Shown in pieces: positions 44,587-52,008 of a stretch of 64,000 nt of DNA. Under the pieces are notes generated by a model, which saw only the letters and a program-made list of their open reading frames with translations, was not told the origin of the DNA and ran no database searches. Each line of letters begins with the position of its first letter. The stretch's first letter is position 1. Source of the DNA: Opitutia bacterium (GTDB lineage: Bacteria; Verrucomicrobiota; Verrucomicrobiia; Opitutales; Opitutaceae); the NCBI GenBank assembly GCA_947474365.1, contig CANJIU010000014.1, positions 1 through 64,000 on the forward strand, read 5' to 3'. The translations under genes and the position numbers were made by a program.

Positions 44587-45609
44587 ATGGCCACGACTCT
44601 TTTCACTCAAAACACCATCGCGTGCATCTGGGATTTCGACAAGACGTTAATCCCGGAATACATGCAGTCACCGCTGTTTCGCCGGTACGGCATCGACGAG
44701 GCGGGCTTTTGGGAGGAAACGAACAAGCTCGCCGGGCACTACCTCAAGAGGGGCTACCACCTCTCGCCCGAGATTGCCTACCTCAACCACCTCCTCACGT
44801 ACGTCCTCTCCGGACAGATGGCGGGACTCAACAACGCGATCCTTTTTGAGTGCGGAGCCGATATCAAATTCTACCCCGGCCTGCCGGCCTTTTTCGACCA
44901 GGCGAAGGCGTTCGTCCGCGAAAAAACCGAGTACGTGAAACACGAAATCAGTGTCGAACACTACATCGTCAGCACCGGCATCGCGCCGATGGTGCGCGGC
45001 AGTGCGATCGCCAAGCATGTGGATGGGATCTGGGCCTGTGAATTCGTGGAGAATCCCCTGCAGCCCGGATTCCTGAAGCAAAAGGAACTTTCCATCGAGG
45101 CGACGTCCGAAATCGCGCAGATCGGAATGGTCATCGACAACACGACCAAGACGCGGGCGATTTTCGAAATCAACAAGGGGACCAACAAGAACGCCGCCAT
45201 CGATGTGAACTCGAAGATGGCCACGGAGGACCGGCGCATCCCGGTGCAAAACATGATCTACATCGCCGACGGCCCGAGCGATGTACCGAGTTTTTCCGTG
45301 GTCAAGAATGGCGGCGGCCGCACCTACGCGGTCTACAATCCGGAAAAGCCGGCCGAGTTCGAACAGAATGATCGCCTGTTGCAGTCCGGCCGCATCCACG
45401 GCTACGGACCAGCCGACTACCGGCCGGAGTCAAGTACGGCGCGGTGGCTGCGACTGCACCTCCATCAAATTTGTGATCGGATCGTCGCCGACCGCGAGGC
45501 CGCCGTGGCCAGCAAGGCCTCGAAACCACCGCGTCACCTCAATTCTACCCCCGAAGAGGAAGCCGCCAAACGAATCGCCAAGGCGCCGAAGCAAGCTTCC
45601 CTTTTTTGA
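44587..45609 (+). CDS. HAD-superfamily hydrolase
   Basis: 340 residues. Motif I is CIWDFDKTLIPEYM (about 12-25), with the nucleophilic Asp and the Asp at +2. The cap region (about 30-90) reads YHLSPEIAYLNHLLTYVLSGQMAGL. A later segment IYIADGPSDVPSFSVV (about 223-238) provides the acidic motif IV. The C-terminal part (about 270-340) is extra, with a basic, alanine- and lysine-rich tail. The substrate is unknown, but family members in Verrucomicrobia and Bacteroidetes of similar length are annotated as haloacid-dehalogenase-like hydrolases. It converges with the Ala/Thr repeat protein gene. Confidence 0.85.
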   Translation: MATTLFTQNTIACIWDFDKTLIPEYMQSPLFRRYGIDEAGFWEETNKLAGHYLKRGYHLSPEIAYLNHLLTYVLSGQMAGLNNAILFECGADIKFYPGLPAFFDQAKAFVREKTEYVKHEISVEHYIVSTGIAPMVRGSAIAKHVDGIWACEFVENPLQPGFLKQKELSIEATSEIAQIGMVIDNTTKTRAIFEINKGTNKNAAIDVNSKMATEDRRIPVQNMIYIADGPSDVPSFSVVKNGGGRTYAVYNPEKPAEFEQNDRLLQSGRIHGYGPADYRPESSTARWLRLHLHQICDRIVADREAAVASKASKPPRHLNSTPEEEAAKRIAKAPKQASLF

Positions 45610-45668
45610 ATCCTTCAATTCGGGTAGTCGCCAATCATTCGACCGCCACGGGTTTAATTCAAAACAAA

Positions 45669-45700
45669 AAAAGGCGCGGGCATTGAAGCCTGCGCCTTTT
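45669..45700 (-). terminator. Terminator between convergent genes
   Basis: Arms AAAAGGCGCGGGC (45669-45681) and GCCTGCGCCTTTT (45688-45700) form a stem with one G-T pair and a 6-base loop. Read on the minus strand the stem ends in a run of seven T, ideal for ending the repeat-protein transcript; it also works in the other direction. Confidence 0.88.
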
Positions 45701-45717
45701 GAAAAGGAAAATCGTGT

Positions 45718-46827
45718 TCAGCTCGAACCGCTCACGACAACGATGACAGTGGTGTTCGTATTCGGAGTCGTTACGGTGACGGCAGCATTATTAACCGCCT
45801 GCGAAATAGAACCCGCCGCCGCGGTCGGCGCCGCAGTAACCGCAGCCGTGGTAATTGATTGCGCCTGACTCGGCGCGGCCGTTACAGCAGCCACAGTTAC
45901 AGACTGAGCAACAGACGTTACCGTACCGCCCGTAGTCGCAACAGCTGCGGTTGCGGCAGTTACCGCAGAAGATGTGATACTCGCAGCGGCTGCCGCAGGA
46001 GCAGCAGTAACGGCGGCCGTAGTCACAGCCGCCGCGGCAGAAGTTACCGCCGCTGAACCCGAGCCACCAAGCGCTGCTACAGCAGTAGTTGTCGAAACAG
46101 CGGCCACAGCGCTCGACGCGACACTTGCCGAGACAGTCGCTGCGGCAGTCGTACCACCAAGGCTTGCCGTCGCCGCTGTTGTCGAAACCGCCGCTACCGC
46201 TGCCTTCGTAATACTAGCGACAGCTGCAACCGCGCTAGTAGCACCACCCACCGAGGCTACTGCCGCAGAGGAGGTCACTGCCGTAACAGCGGCGGTCGTA
46301 ATCGCCGCGACAGCTGCGGAAGCGGCGGCCTGTCCACCGACAGCGGCTACGGCAGCAGTGCTGCTCGTCACTGCGGTAACCGCGGCAGTCGTAATTGCTG
46401 CAGCGGATGTGGGTGCAGCCGTAACGGCGGCAGTCGTAATCGCAGCAGCAGCCGCAGGTTTTGCCGTAACGGCTGCAGTCGTGATGGCAGCAGCAGAGGC
46501 TGCGGGTGCTGCCGCAACAGCGGCAGTCGTAATCGCAGCAGCAGAGGCTGCGGGCGCCGCCGTAACAGCGGCAGTCGTAATGGCAGCAGCAGCCGAAGCT
46601 GGAGCGGCTGCGACAGCAGCGGTCGTGATTGCCGCCGCCGCGCCCTGGTTATTTGCGACCGCCGTAGCGACGACGGCAGCGATATCAGCGTCCTTGGTCG
46701 CGCTATTACCCGCTTTGATCGCGTTAATCTTCTCAGTCACGTCTTCAGGGCTATTAGCAGCAGCAGCAAAACCACTGGCGGCGGAGAATCCAACCAGCAG
46801 TGCAATTAGGAGAGAACGAATTTTCAT
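45718..46827 (-). CDS. Secreted Ala/Thr/Val-rich tandem-repeat protein
   Basis: 369 residues. The signal peptide is MKIRSLLIALLVGFSAASGFA. A short charged part (about 25-55) is followed by about 300 residues almost without charge. Units of roughly 15-16 residues recur, with consensus A-I-T-T-A-A-V-x-A-x-P-A-x-x-A; the string TTAAV appears nine times. The prolines mark repeat ends. The tail is TTVIVVVSGSS. I do not recognise a family. A helical repeat or antifreeze/adhesin-like surface protein is possible but unproven. It lies downstream of a FecR-domain gene with similar repeats, and a strong terminator follows. The corresponding DNA is a 45-48-base minisatellite. Confidence 0.8.
   Translation of the reverse strand: MKIRSLLIALLVGFSAASGFAAAANSPEDVTEKINAIKAGNSATKDADIAAVVATAVANNQGAAAAITTAAVAAAPASAAAAITTAAVTAAPAASAAAITTAAVAAAPAASAAAITTAAVTAKPAAAAAITTAAVTAAPTSAAAITTAAVTAVTSSTAAVAAVGGQAAASAAVAAITTAAVTAVTSSAAVASVGGATSAVAAVASITKAAVAAVSTTAATASLGGTTAAATVSASVASSAVAAVSTTTAVAALGGSGSAAVTSAAAAVTTAAVTAAPAAAAASITSSAVTAATAAVATTGGTVTSVAQSVTVAAVTAAPSQAQSITTAAVTAAPTAAAGSISQAVNNAAVTVTTPNTNTTVIVVVSGSS
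46420..46650. repeat. 45-48-base minisatellite within the repeat-protein gene
   Basis: Successive copies share the plus-strand core GCGGCAGTCGTAAT followed by GCAGCAGCAG and a variable stretch. They encode the AITTAAVxAAPA units. Copies differ mostly at third codon positions, but unit length alternates between 45 and 48 bases. Repeats of this kind expand and contract by slippage or recombination. Confidence 0.7.
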
Positions 46828-47038
46828 GTGAGATAAGTTGTTACGCCTGGCAGATCAATCGAGTGATGCAATTAACCTACTAATGCAAGATTAAGGCAAA
46901 ATTTTTAACCATTTACCACAAAGCAAATGGCACTTGAACGACACGTTTCGTACCACACTGAACCGCGCTGACAACTACAAAAAGCGATTTTGGTCGATTT
47001 TCCGAGCCGCGATGAGGGGTTTCTGTGCAGAATTGTAA
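46828..47038. other. Spacer between the two repeat-protein genes
   Basis: A 211-base, AT-richer stretch on the minus strand should hold the promoter and leader of the downstream repeat protein. No hairpin terminator for the upstream FecR-domain gene was found, so read-through is possible. No gene is seen. Confidence 0.4.
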
Positions 47039-48721
47039 TCAATTGTTCGGGCTGACGATGATGACGTTGGTCGGCGTGGCCGGAGTCGTCACGGTTGGCG
47101 TCGAGGTGACTGGCGAGGTTGTCGAACCGGTCGTCACGACCACGGGAGCAGTGGTCGTGCTCGTCGTCGTGCCACCGGCACTCGTCGTCGTGGTCACCGC
47201 CCCCAAGCCGGCACCCGAAACGGACGACGTCGCCGTCGAGGTCGTCCCGCTGGACCCGGTCGCGCCTGATGAGGTGGCCGTTGAGGAAACGCTCGTGGTT
47301 CCCGTGGTGGAGTTGGTGTTCACCGTCACATTGACGCTCGGCGCAATCACATTGGCCGTTGAGCCCGTGCCGCCGCCCGAACCCGCGCCCGTATTGGCAC
47401 CGGACGATGAACCAGTGTTGACGGCACTGCTAATTGCGAGCGCCGCAGATGAAGCTGCCGTGGCATCGCCGGATTTGCCCGTGGAAGCGAGGGACGCTGA
47501 CGTGGCCGTATTGGCGACGGTACTCACCGCCGCGGTCACCGCCGTGCTGTTCGCCGCATTCGTGGCCGCCGTGGTCAACTCCTGGGTCGTGGCGTTGGGG
47601 TTCGCGGCTTTCGCTGCCGTGACCGCCTCGCTCACCTTGGTCTGCACCACGCCTTGCGCGGCACCTTGCGCCGCGGCGGCCGCTTGAGAGGGCGCAGCAG
47701 CAACCGCAGCGGACGTCACGGCGGCGACGGCAGCGGTCAAATTGTTCTGGCTTCCGCCCATCGTCGAGGAGGATGACGCGACCGCCGCGGCGGCGGCCTG
47801 CGTGACACTCTGCACCTGACCAGTGGTGCCGGAGGCCGCAACCGCGCGCACGGCGGCCTCGGTGACGGCGGAGATCGCGGTCAGCGTCGCCTGCTGGTTA
47901 CCACCCGTCGCGGAGTTCGAGGTGACAGTCGCCTGGACGGCGCTTTGGACGATCGCCTGAGCCTGCGTCGGGACCGCGGTTACCGCGGCGCTCGTCACGG
48001 CGGCGAGCAGCGTGGTCGCGACATCGGACGTTCCCACTGAACTCGAAGCCGACGAGACATTGGAGGCAACAGCCTGGACGGCCGCCACGATGTCCGCCTG
48101 TGCGGCAGCGTCGTACTGCACGGCTGACGCGATGGACTGCGAGCCGGTCCCCTGCGCGGTGACGGCCTGTCCAAACGGAATCGTGATCGGAGGAAGGTTG
48201 GGGCCGCGATTGATGACGACCGTGCCGCTGAACGTGGCGACCGAGGTGTTGGCTCCTCCGCCCGGAGTCGGGATCACCTGGACACTGTAAACCGTGCCGC
48301 GCGCAGCAGCGACACCCCGGGGGGTGCGGATGCCATATTCCGTGACGCGCTTCTTCGAGGGATCGAGCGTGGAAACGATATTACCCTTTTCGAGATCGAG
48401 CGTGGCGACGCGGGTTTCCGCATCCTTGCGGAGGGCCAGCAGCACCACCTTGGAACCACCGCGGATCGTCGCGACGGCCCCTTCAAACGTTTCCAAGAAT
48501 ACCTCGACGCCGGCGGGAGTCTCGATCGTCGCGCCCTCGGCGATGGGCACATTCAACTGCGCTGGTTCCGCAACGCCGCCCTTGGGCGTGACCGTCGCAC
48601 CAGGACGATTGATTTTGACGATCTTGGCGGACAAGCCCTGTGCCGATGCCGAAACCGCGAGGAGCGAGCTGCCCATGAGGCAGATAACAAGGAAGGAAAC
48701 GAATTTTGCTGCAGTTCTCAT
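47039..48721 (-). CDS. Secreted FecR-domain protein with Ala/Ser/Thr-rich repeats
   Basis: 560 residues. The signal peptide is FVSFLVICLMGSSLLAVSASAQ. A FecR-type domain (about 30-170) is seen in LNVPIAEGATIETPAGVEVFL, SKVVLLALRKD and YGIRTPRGVAAARGTVYSV. It is followed by helical repeats rich in Ala (AAVTSAAVTAVPTQAQAIVQ and similar, about 220-400) and a Ser/Thr/Gly low-complexity tail (about 410-545) ending in TPTNVIIVSPNN. Canonical FecR proteins are inner-membrane anti-sigma regulators; this one lacks a membrane helix other than the signal and is more like an exported structural protein. The start at 48721 is preferred over 48739. Confidence 0.85.
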   Translation of the reverse strand: MRTAAKFVSFLVICLMGSSLLAVSASAQGLSAKIVKINRPGATVTPKGGVAEPAQLNVPIAEGATIETPAGVEVFLETFEGAVATIRGGSKVVLLALRKDAETRVATLDLEKGNIVSTLDPSKKRVTEYGIRTPRGVAAARGTVYSVQVIPTPGGGANTSVATFSGTVVINRGPNLPPITIPFGQAVTAQGTGSQSIASAVQYDAAAQADIVAAVQAVASNVSSASSSVGTSDVATTLLAAVTSAAVTAVPTQAQAIVQSAVQATVTSNSATGGNQQATLTAISAVTEAAVRAVAASGTTGQVQSVTQAAAAAVASSSSTMGGSQNNLTAAVAAVTSAAVAAAPSQAAAAAQGAAQGVVQTKVSEAVTAAKAANPNATTQELTTAATNAANSTAVTAAVSTVANTATSASLASTGKSGDATAASSAALAISSAVNTGSSSGANTGAGSGGGTGSTANVIAPSVNVTVNTNSTTGTTSVSSTATSSGATGSSGTTSTATSSVSGAGLGAVTTTTSAGGTTTSTTTAPVVVTTGSTTSPVTSTPTVTTPATPTNVIIVSPNN

Positions 48722-48881
48722 AGTAGACGGGATTGGCACGGGGACGACGCGTCTCGATGAATTGTGATTCTGCCAAAAAATAACGGCGCATCAATGCTCA
48801 ATGTGGATTTCTTGGCCGACGTCGGCGTGTCTGTCTTTTTGGGCAGACGCAACACGCATCGAGCGGAATCGGGCTGATTCA

Positions 48882-48938
48882 GGGGACGCGACGCCGCCGT
48901 TTCGGAGTCAATCTACGCGACGGGGGCGTCGCGTCCCC
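48882..48938. repeat. Large GC-rich inverted repeat
   Basis: GGGGACGCGACGCC (48882-48895) and GGCGTCGCGTCCCC (48925-48938) are perfect 14-base inverted arms, extended to 18 by three more pairs after one mismatch. The loop is about 21 bases. It lies downstream of the YqeY-like gene. There is no T-run, so it may be a REP-like or attenuator-type structure rather than a standard terminator. Confidence 0.6.
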
Positions 48939-48985
48939 AGGGGGGGACAAGAAATCGAGAAGCGTCCGGCCGAGGCGGGCCGGCG

Positions 48986-49435
48986 TCAGGGCAGTTTCGC
49001 CTGCACGGCCTTGCTGACCGAACCAAAGTCGAGAAGCGACGCGTCGGGTGATTTCTTCAGGGCGGCAATCACCTTGCCCATGTCTTTCTTGGTCGCCGCC
49101 CCGGTCTCCGCGATGGCCGCGGCAATCAGGCCGTCAACCTTTGCCGGATCGAGTCCCTTGGGCAGATATTTCTCCAGGATGCGGATCTCCACCTCGTTGG
49201 CGGCGACCAGATCCGCCCGGCCACCTTTTTCGAACTCAGCCTTGGCATCGGTCAGATTCTTCACGGCCTTGCGCAGGGTCGTGATCGTCAGAGCGTCGTC
49301 GATTTCCTTGCTGGCATCCATCGCCGCCCGCTTGATCGCAGCGTCGGCGGTGCGAAGCGACGTGGTCGTGACGGCGTCGCGCGCCTTCATGGCGACAATG
49401 ATATCAGCGCGGAGGGTTTCGTAGATCGTGGGCAT
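48986..49435 (-). CDS. GatB/YqeY-domain protein
   Basis: 149 residues, typical of the short YqeY group. The N-terminus TIYETLRADIIVAMKARDAVTTTSLRTADAAIKRAA is the usual start, and the C-terminus GATTKKDMGKVIAALK...PDASLLDFGSVSKAVQAKLP-like sequence (GAATKKDMGKVIAALKKS) matches the GatB/YqeY domain. Family proteins are related to the tail of GatB but their role is unclear; involvement in tRNA-dependent amidation is only suggested. It is divergent from the DUF2237 gene, 61 bases away. The start at 49435 excludes a basic N-terminal extension. Confidence 0.9.
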   Translation of the reverse strand: MPTIYETLRADIIVAMKARDAVTTTSLRTADAAIKRAAMDASKEIDDALTITTLRKAVKNLTDAKAEFEKGGRADLVAANEVEIRILEKYLPKGLDPAKVDGLIAAAIAETGAATKKDMGKVIAALKKSPDASLLDFGSVSKAVQAKLP

Positions 49436-49496
49436 AAGAGTGAGAGACAAAATCTCTGCGTGCATCCGCGGGTGCAACTGTGATTTGCTCTCCGCG

Positions 49497-49868
49497 ATGA
49501 CTCCCCTGCCCTCCCGCAACGTTCTCGGCGGTCCGTTGCACGCCTGTTCGCTTTCGCCTCGCACTGGTTTTTTTCGCAACGGTGCCTGCGACACGTGCGA
49601 AGAGGATCACGGTTGCCACACCGTGTGTGTCGAGGTGACGGAGGATTTCCTCGAGTTCAGCCGCGCGTCCGGCAATGACCTCTCCACGCCGCAGACGGCC
49701 TATGGTTTTCCGGGACTCAAGCCCGGCGACCGCTGGTGCGTGTGCGCCGCGCGATGGCTCGAATGCGTGGAAGGCGGAGTGCCGGCGCCGGTCGCGCTCG
49801 CCGCGACCCACGAGCGCTCGCTCGAGATCGTGCCGCTCGAAATCCTCCGCCAGCACGCCACCGCGTAG
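49497..49868 (+). CDS. DUF2237-family protein
   Basis: 123 residues. The signatures of DUF2237 are present: RNVLGGPLHACSLSPRTGFFRNGACDT (about 6-32), GCHTVCVEVTEDFLEFSRASGNDLSTP (about 38-64) and FPGLKPGDRWCVCAARWLE (about 70-88). Several conserved cysteines suggest metal or redox involvement, but no function is established. The start at 49497 gives a short N-terminus. It diverges from the YqeY-like gene and lies 98 bases upstream of the alkylation-repair genes, with no overlap. Confidence 0.9.
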   Translation: MTPLPSRNVLGGPLHACSLSPRTGFFRNGACDTCEEDHGCHTVCVEVTEDFLEFSRASGNDLSTPQTAYGFPGLKPGDRWCVCAARWLECVEGGVPAPVALAATHERSLEIVPLEILRQHATA

Positions 49869-49966
49869 CCGCAGTGCGTTCCGGACGCGGGTTGCTTCCG
49901 TGCGGCGAAAAATTGCACCGGAATTATCAGGACGACACCGCGGCACCCGTCTGCTAATTTCGCCTC

Positions 49967-51436
49967 ATGCGAATGAGCCATGCCAAAATGTACGCGCGCT
50001 TGCTGGAGAGCGACGCGACCTGCAACGGACGGTTTTTCACCGGCGTGCTGACGACGGGCATCTATTGCCTGCCGTCCTGCAAGGCCCGGAAGCCGAAACC
50101 GGAAAACGTCCGGTTCTTCCCTACCTGCGAGGCAGCACGGCTCGCCGGCCTGCGGGCCTGCCGCAAGTGTCACCCGGATGATTTTGCGCGCGGGGCTGAT
50201 CCGGTGCTCGCCGACGTGGAGGCGCTCGTCGCTGAAATCAACGCCGCCCCGGCACTCTTCCCCGATGTGCGCACGGTCGTGCGACGCTCGGGATTTGGGC
50301 CGACGCGGCTCTTTGAACTCTTTCGTCAGCACTACCAACGCACCCCCGCGGATGTGTTGCTGCGCGCCCGGATCGCCGGCGCGTGCCGCCTGCTTCTCAC
50401 CAGCGACGCCGGCCTGCTGAAGATTGCGGCGTCGGTCGGCTTCGACGCGTCGTCGGCATTCCATGAGAATTTCCGCCGGCTCACCGGCATGACTCCGGCC
50501 AGTTTCCGCGACCTGCGCACGAACACCGCGTTCACGCTCCACCTCCCCGAGCACTATCCACTCGGCTACCTTCGCCGCGCCCTCGGCCGTGATTCGCAGA
50601 GCCTCACCGAGCGCCTCGAGGGAAATCGTTGCACGCTCGCGCTGCGTCTGTGCGTCGGACCCGCGGTCCTCGCGCTGGAACTAAGTCCGGACAAGGTGCA
50701 CGCGCATCTCGAACTCGCGACAGTGAGCTCTCCACCGGCGCAGTCAACGGACGCAACGATCTCCCCGGCCGTCGAGGCACATGCGATCACGGTCGGCCTG
50801 GTTGGGCTCGATCAGGACTCCGCCGCGTTTTCGCGGTTGGCGGGCAAACTCGGCCTTGGCCGCCTCGTCGCCCAACGCACCGAACTGCGCATCGCGCAGA
50901 CGCCGTCGATCTTCGAAGGCCTGCTGTGGTCCATCATCGGCCAGCAGATTAATTTTGCGTTTGCCTGCACGCTCCGACGCCGGCTCGTCGAGTTAACAGG
51001 CACAAAACTCGCGAACGGTTTGTACGCGCCGCCCACGCCAGCAGCCGTCGCCGCGCTCGAGCCGGGCGATTTGCTGCCACTACAATTCTCGCGTTCAAAG
51101 GCCGAATACGTGATCTCGATTTCCCGGCTCGTCGCCAACGGCACGCTCGACCTCGCCGCCCTGCGCACGATGTCCGCCACCCGCGCGGAACGAACCCTCC
51201 TCGCCATCCGCGGCCTCGGTCCGTGGTCGGTCAATTACCTTATGATGCGCGCACTCGGATTTCCCGACTGCGTGCCGCTCGGCGACACCGGCGTGACGAG
51301 CGGACTCCAATCCGCCCTCAAGCTTGAGACACGGCCCGACATCGATGCCACGCGCCGCCTGATGGCGATGTTTTCACCCTATCGCAGCCTGGCCACCGCC
51401 CACCTCTGGCAATTCAAGCAACCACTCCCGATATGA
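49967..51436 (+). CDS. Ada-N/AraC/AlkA fusion: DNA-3-methyladenine glycosylase
   Basis: 489 residues. An Ada-type zinc domain (about 1-75) shows four cysteines (C34, C38, C65, C68; YCLPSC and RACRKC). An AraC helix-turn-helix domain follows (about 90-185, including KIAASVGFDASSAFHENFRRLTGMTPASFR). The C-terminal AlkA part (about 190-489) holds the HhH-GPD region (LGPWSVNYLMMRALGFPDCVPLGDTGV), with the catalytic Asp in GDT. It senses alkylated DNA phosphotriesters and excises alkylated bases. The methyltransferase half of classical Ada is missing here but encoded by the next gene, which overlaps it by four bases. Confidence 0.92.
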   Translation: MRMSHAKMYARLLESDATCNGRFFTGVLTTGIYCLPSCKARKPKPENVRFFPTCEAARLAGLRACRKCHPDDFARGADPVLADVEALVAEINAAPALFPDVRTVVRRSGFGPTRLFELFRQHYQRTPADVLLRARIAGACRLLLTSDAGLLKIAASVGFDASSAFHENFRRLTGMTPASFRDLRTNTAFTLHLPEHYPLGYLRRALGRDSQSLTERLEGNRCTLALRLCVGPAVLALELSPDKVHAHLELATVSSPPAQSTDATISPAVEAHAITVGLVGLDQDSAAFSRLAGKLGLGRLVAQRTELRIAQTPSIFEGLLWSIIGQQINFAFACTLRRRLVELTGTKLANGLYAPPTPAAVAALEPGDLLPLQFSRSKAEYVISISRLVANGTLDLAALRTMSATRAERTLLAIRGLGPWSVNYLMMRALGFPDCVPLGDTGVTSGLQSALKLETRPDIDATRRLMAMFSPYRSLATAHLWQFKQPLPI

Positions 51437-51942
51437 GCTTTTTTCACGATACGTTTGGCACTCCGTTTGGCCCTTTTTCCGTCGCCGTCAACGAGTCCGG
51501 CGACGTCGTCGCGACGGCCTTCGGCGACTCCAACGCCCTACGGCAACGGCTCCCCGACTCTACCGTGACACATCGCGATCCGGAGCGTTTGCGCGAAACG
51601 CGCATGCAACTCCTGGCCTATTTTTCCGGCGAACGCTCCTCGTTCGATCTGCGGCTCGCCGCACGCGGTACGCCGTTTCAACTGCGAGTCTGGTCCGCGT
51701 TGCAGGAAATTCCTTCCGGCGAAACGCGCACCTACGGCGAACTCGCGCGTGAGATTGGCCGCCCCTCCGCCGCCCGCGCCGTCGGCCGGGCCAACGCCAC
51801 GAATCCGATCTGCGTGATCGTGCCGTGCCATCGTGTGATCGGTGCTGACGGTTCGCTCACCGGCTTCGCGTTCGGCGAAGCGCTCAAGGCACGGCTCCTG
51901 GCGCACGAACGATCGTTCGTTCTGACCGGAAGCGCTGCCTGA
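51433..51942 (+). CDS. ogt: Methylated-DNA-protein cysteine methyltransferase
   Basis: 169 residues. The suicide enzyme repairs O6-methylguanine. The active-site motif PCHRVIGADGSLTGF (about 136-150) is intact, preceded by RTYGELAREIGRPSAARAVGRANATNPICVIV. The N-terminal domain begins FFHDTFGTPFGPFSVAVNESGDVV. Its start overlaps the stop of the AlkA fusion gene (ATGA), so expression is translationally coupled, and the pair together reproduces the domain set of a classical Ada plus AlkA. The family usually ends in TGYAGGL; this one has TGFAFGEALK, a small variation. Confidence 0.95.
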   Translation: MSFFHDTFGTPFGPFSVAVNESGDVVATAFGDSNALRQRLPDSTVTHRDPERLRETRMQLLAYFSGERSSFDLRLAARGTPFQLRVWSALQEIPSGETRTYGELAREIGRPSAARAVGRANATNPICVIVPCHRVIGADGSLTGFAFGEALKARLLAHERSFVLTGSAA

Positions 51943-52008
51943 GTTCGGACCGGCAAGAGGCCTTGACATCGGACGGGCCGCCGACCGATGTCCGCCGCGT
52001 CCCGCATC

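Noticed and set aside
45974..46831. Long plus-strand ORF opposite the Ala/Thr repeat gene (285 residues, Ala/Val-rich)
   Set aside because: It arises because GC-rich triplet repeats are open on both strands. The minus-strand reading has a signal peptide, a matching terminator and similarity to its neighbour; the plus-strand one has none.
47025..47687. Plus-strand Val/Ala-rich ORF inside the FecR-domain gene
   Set aside because: Antisense shadow of low-complexity sequence; the minus strand carries the recognisable FecR domain and signal peptide.
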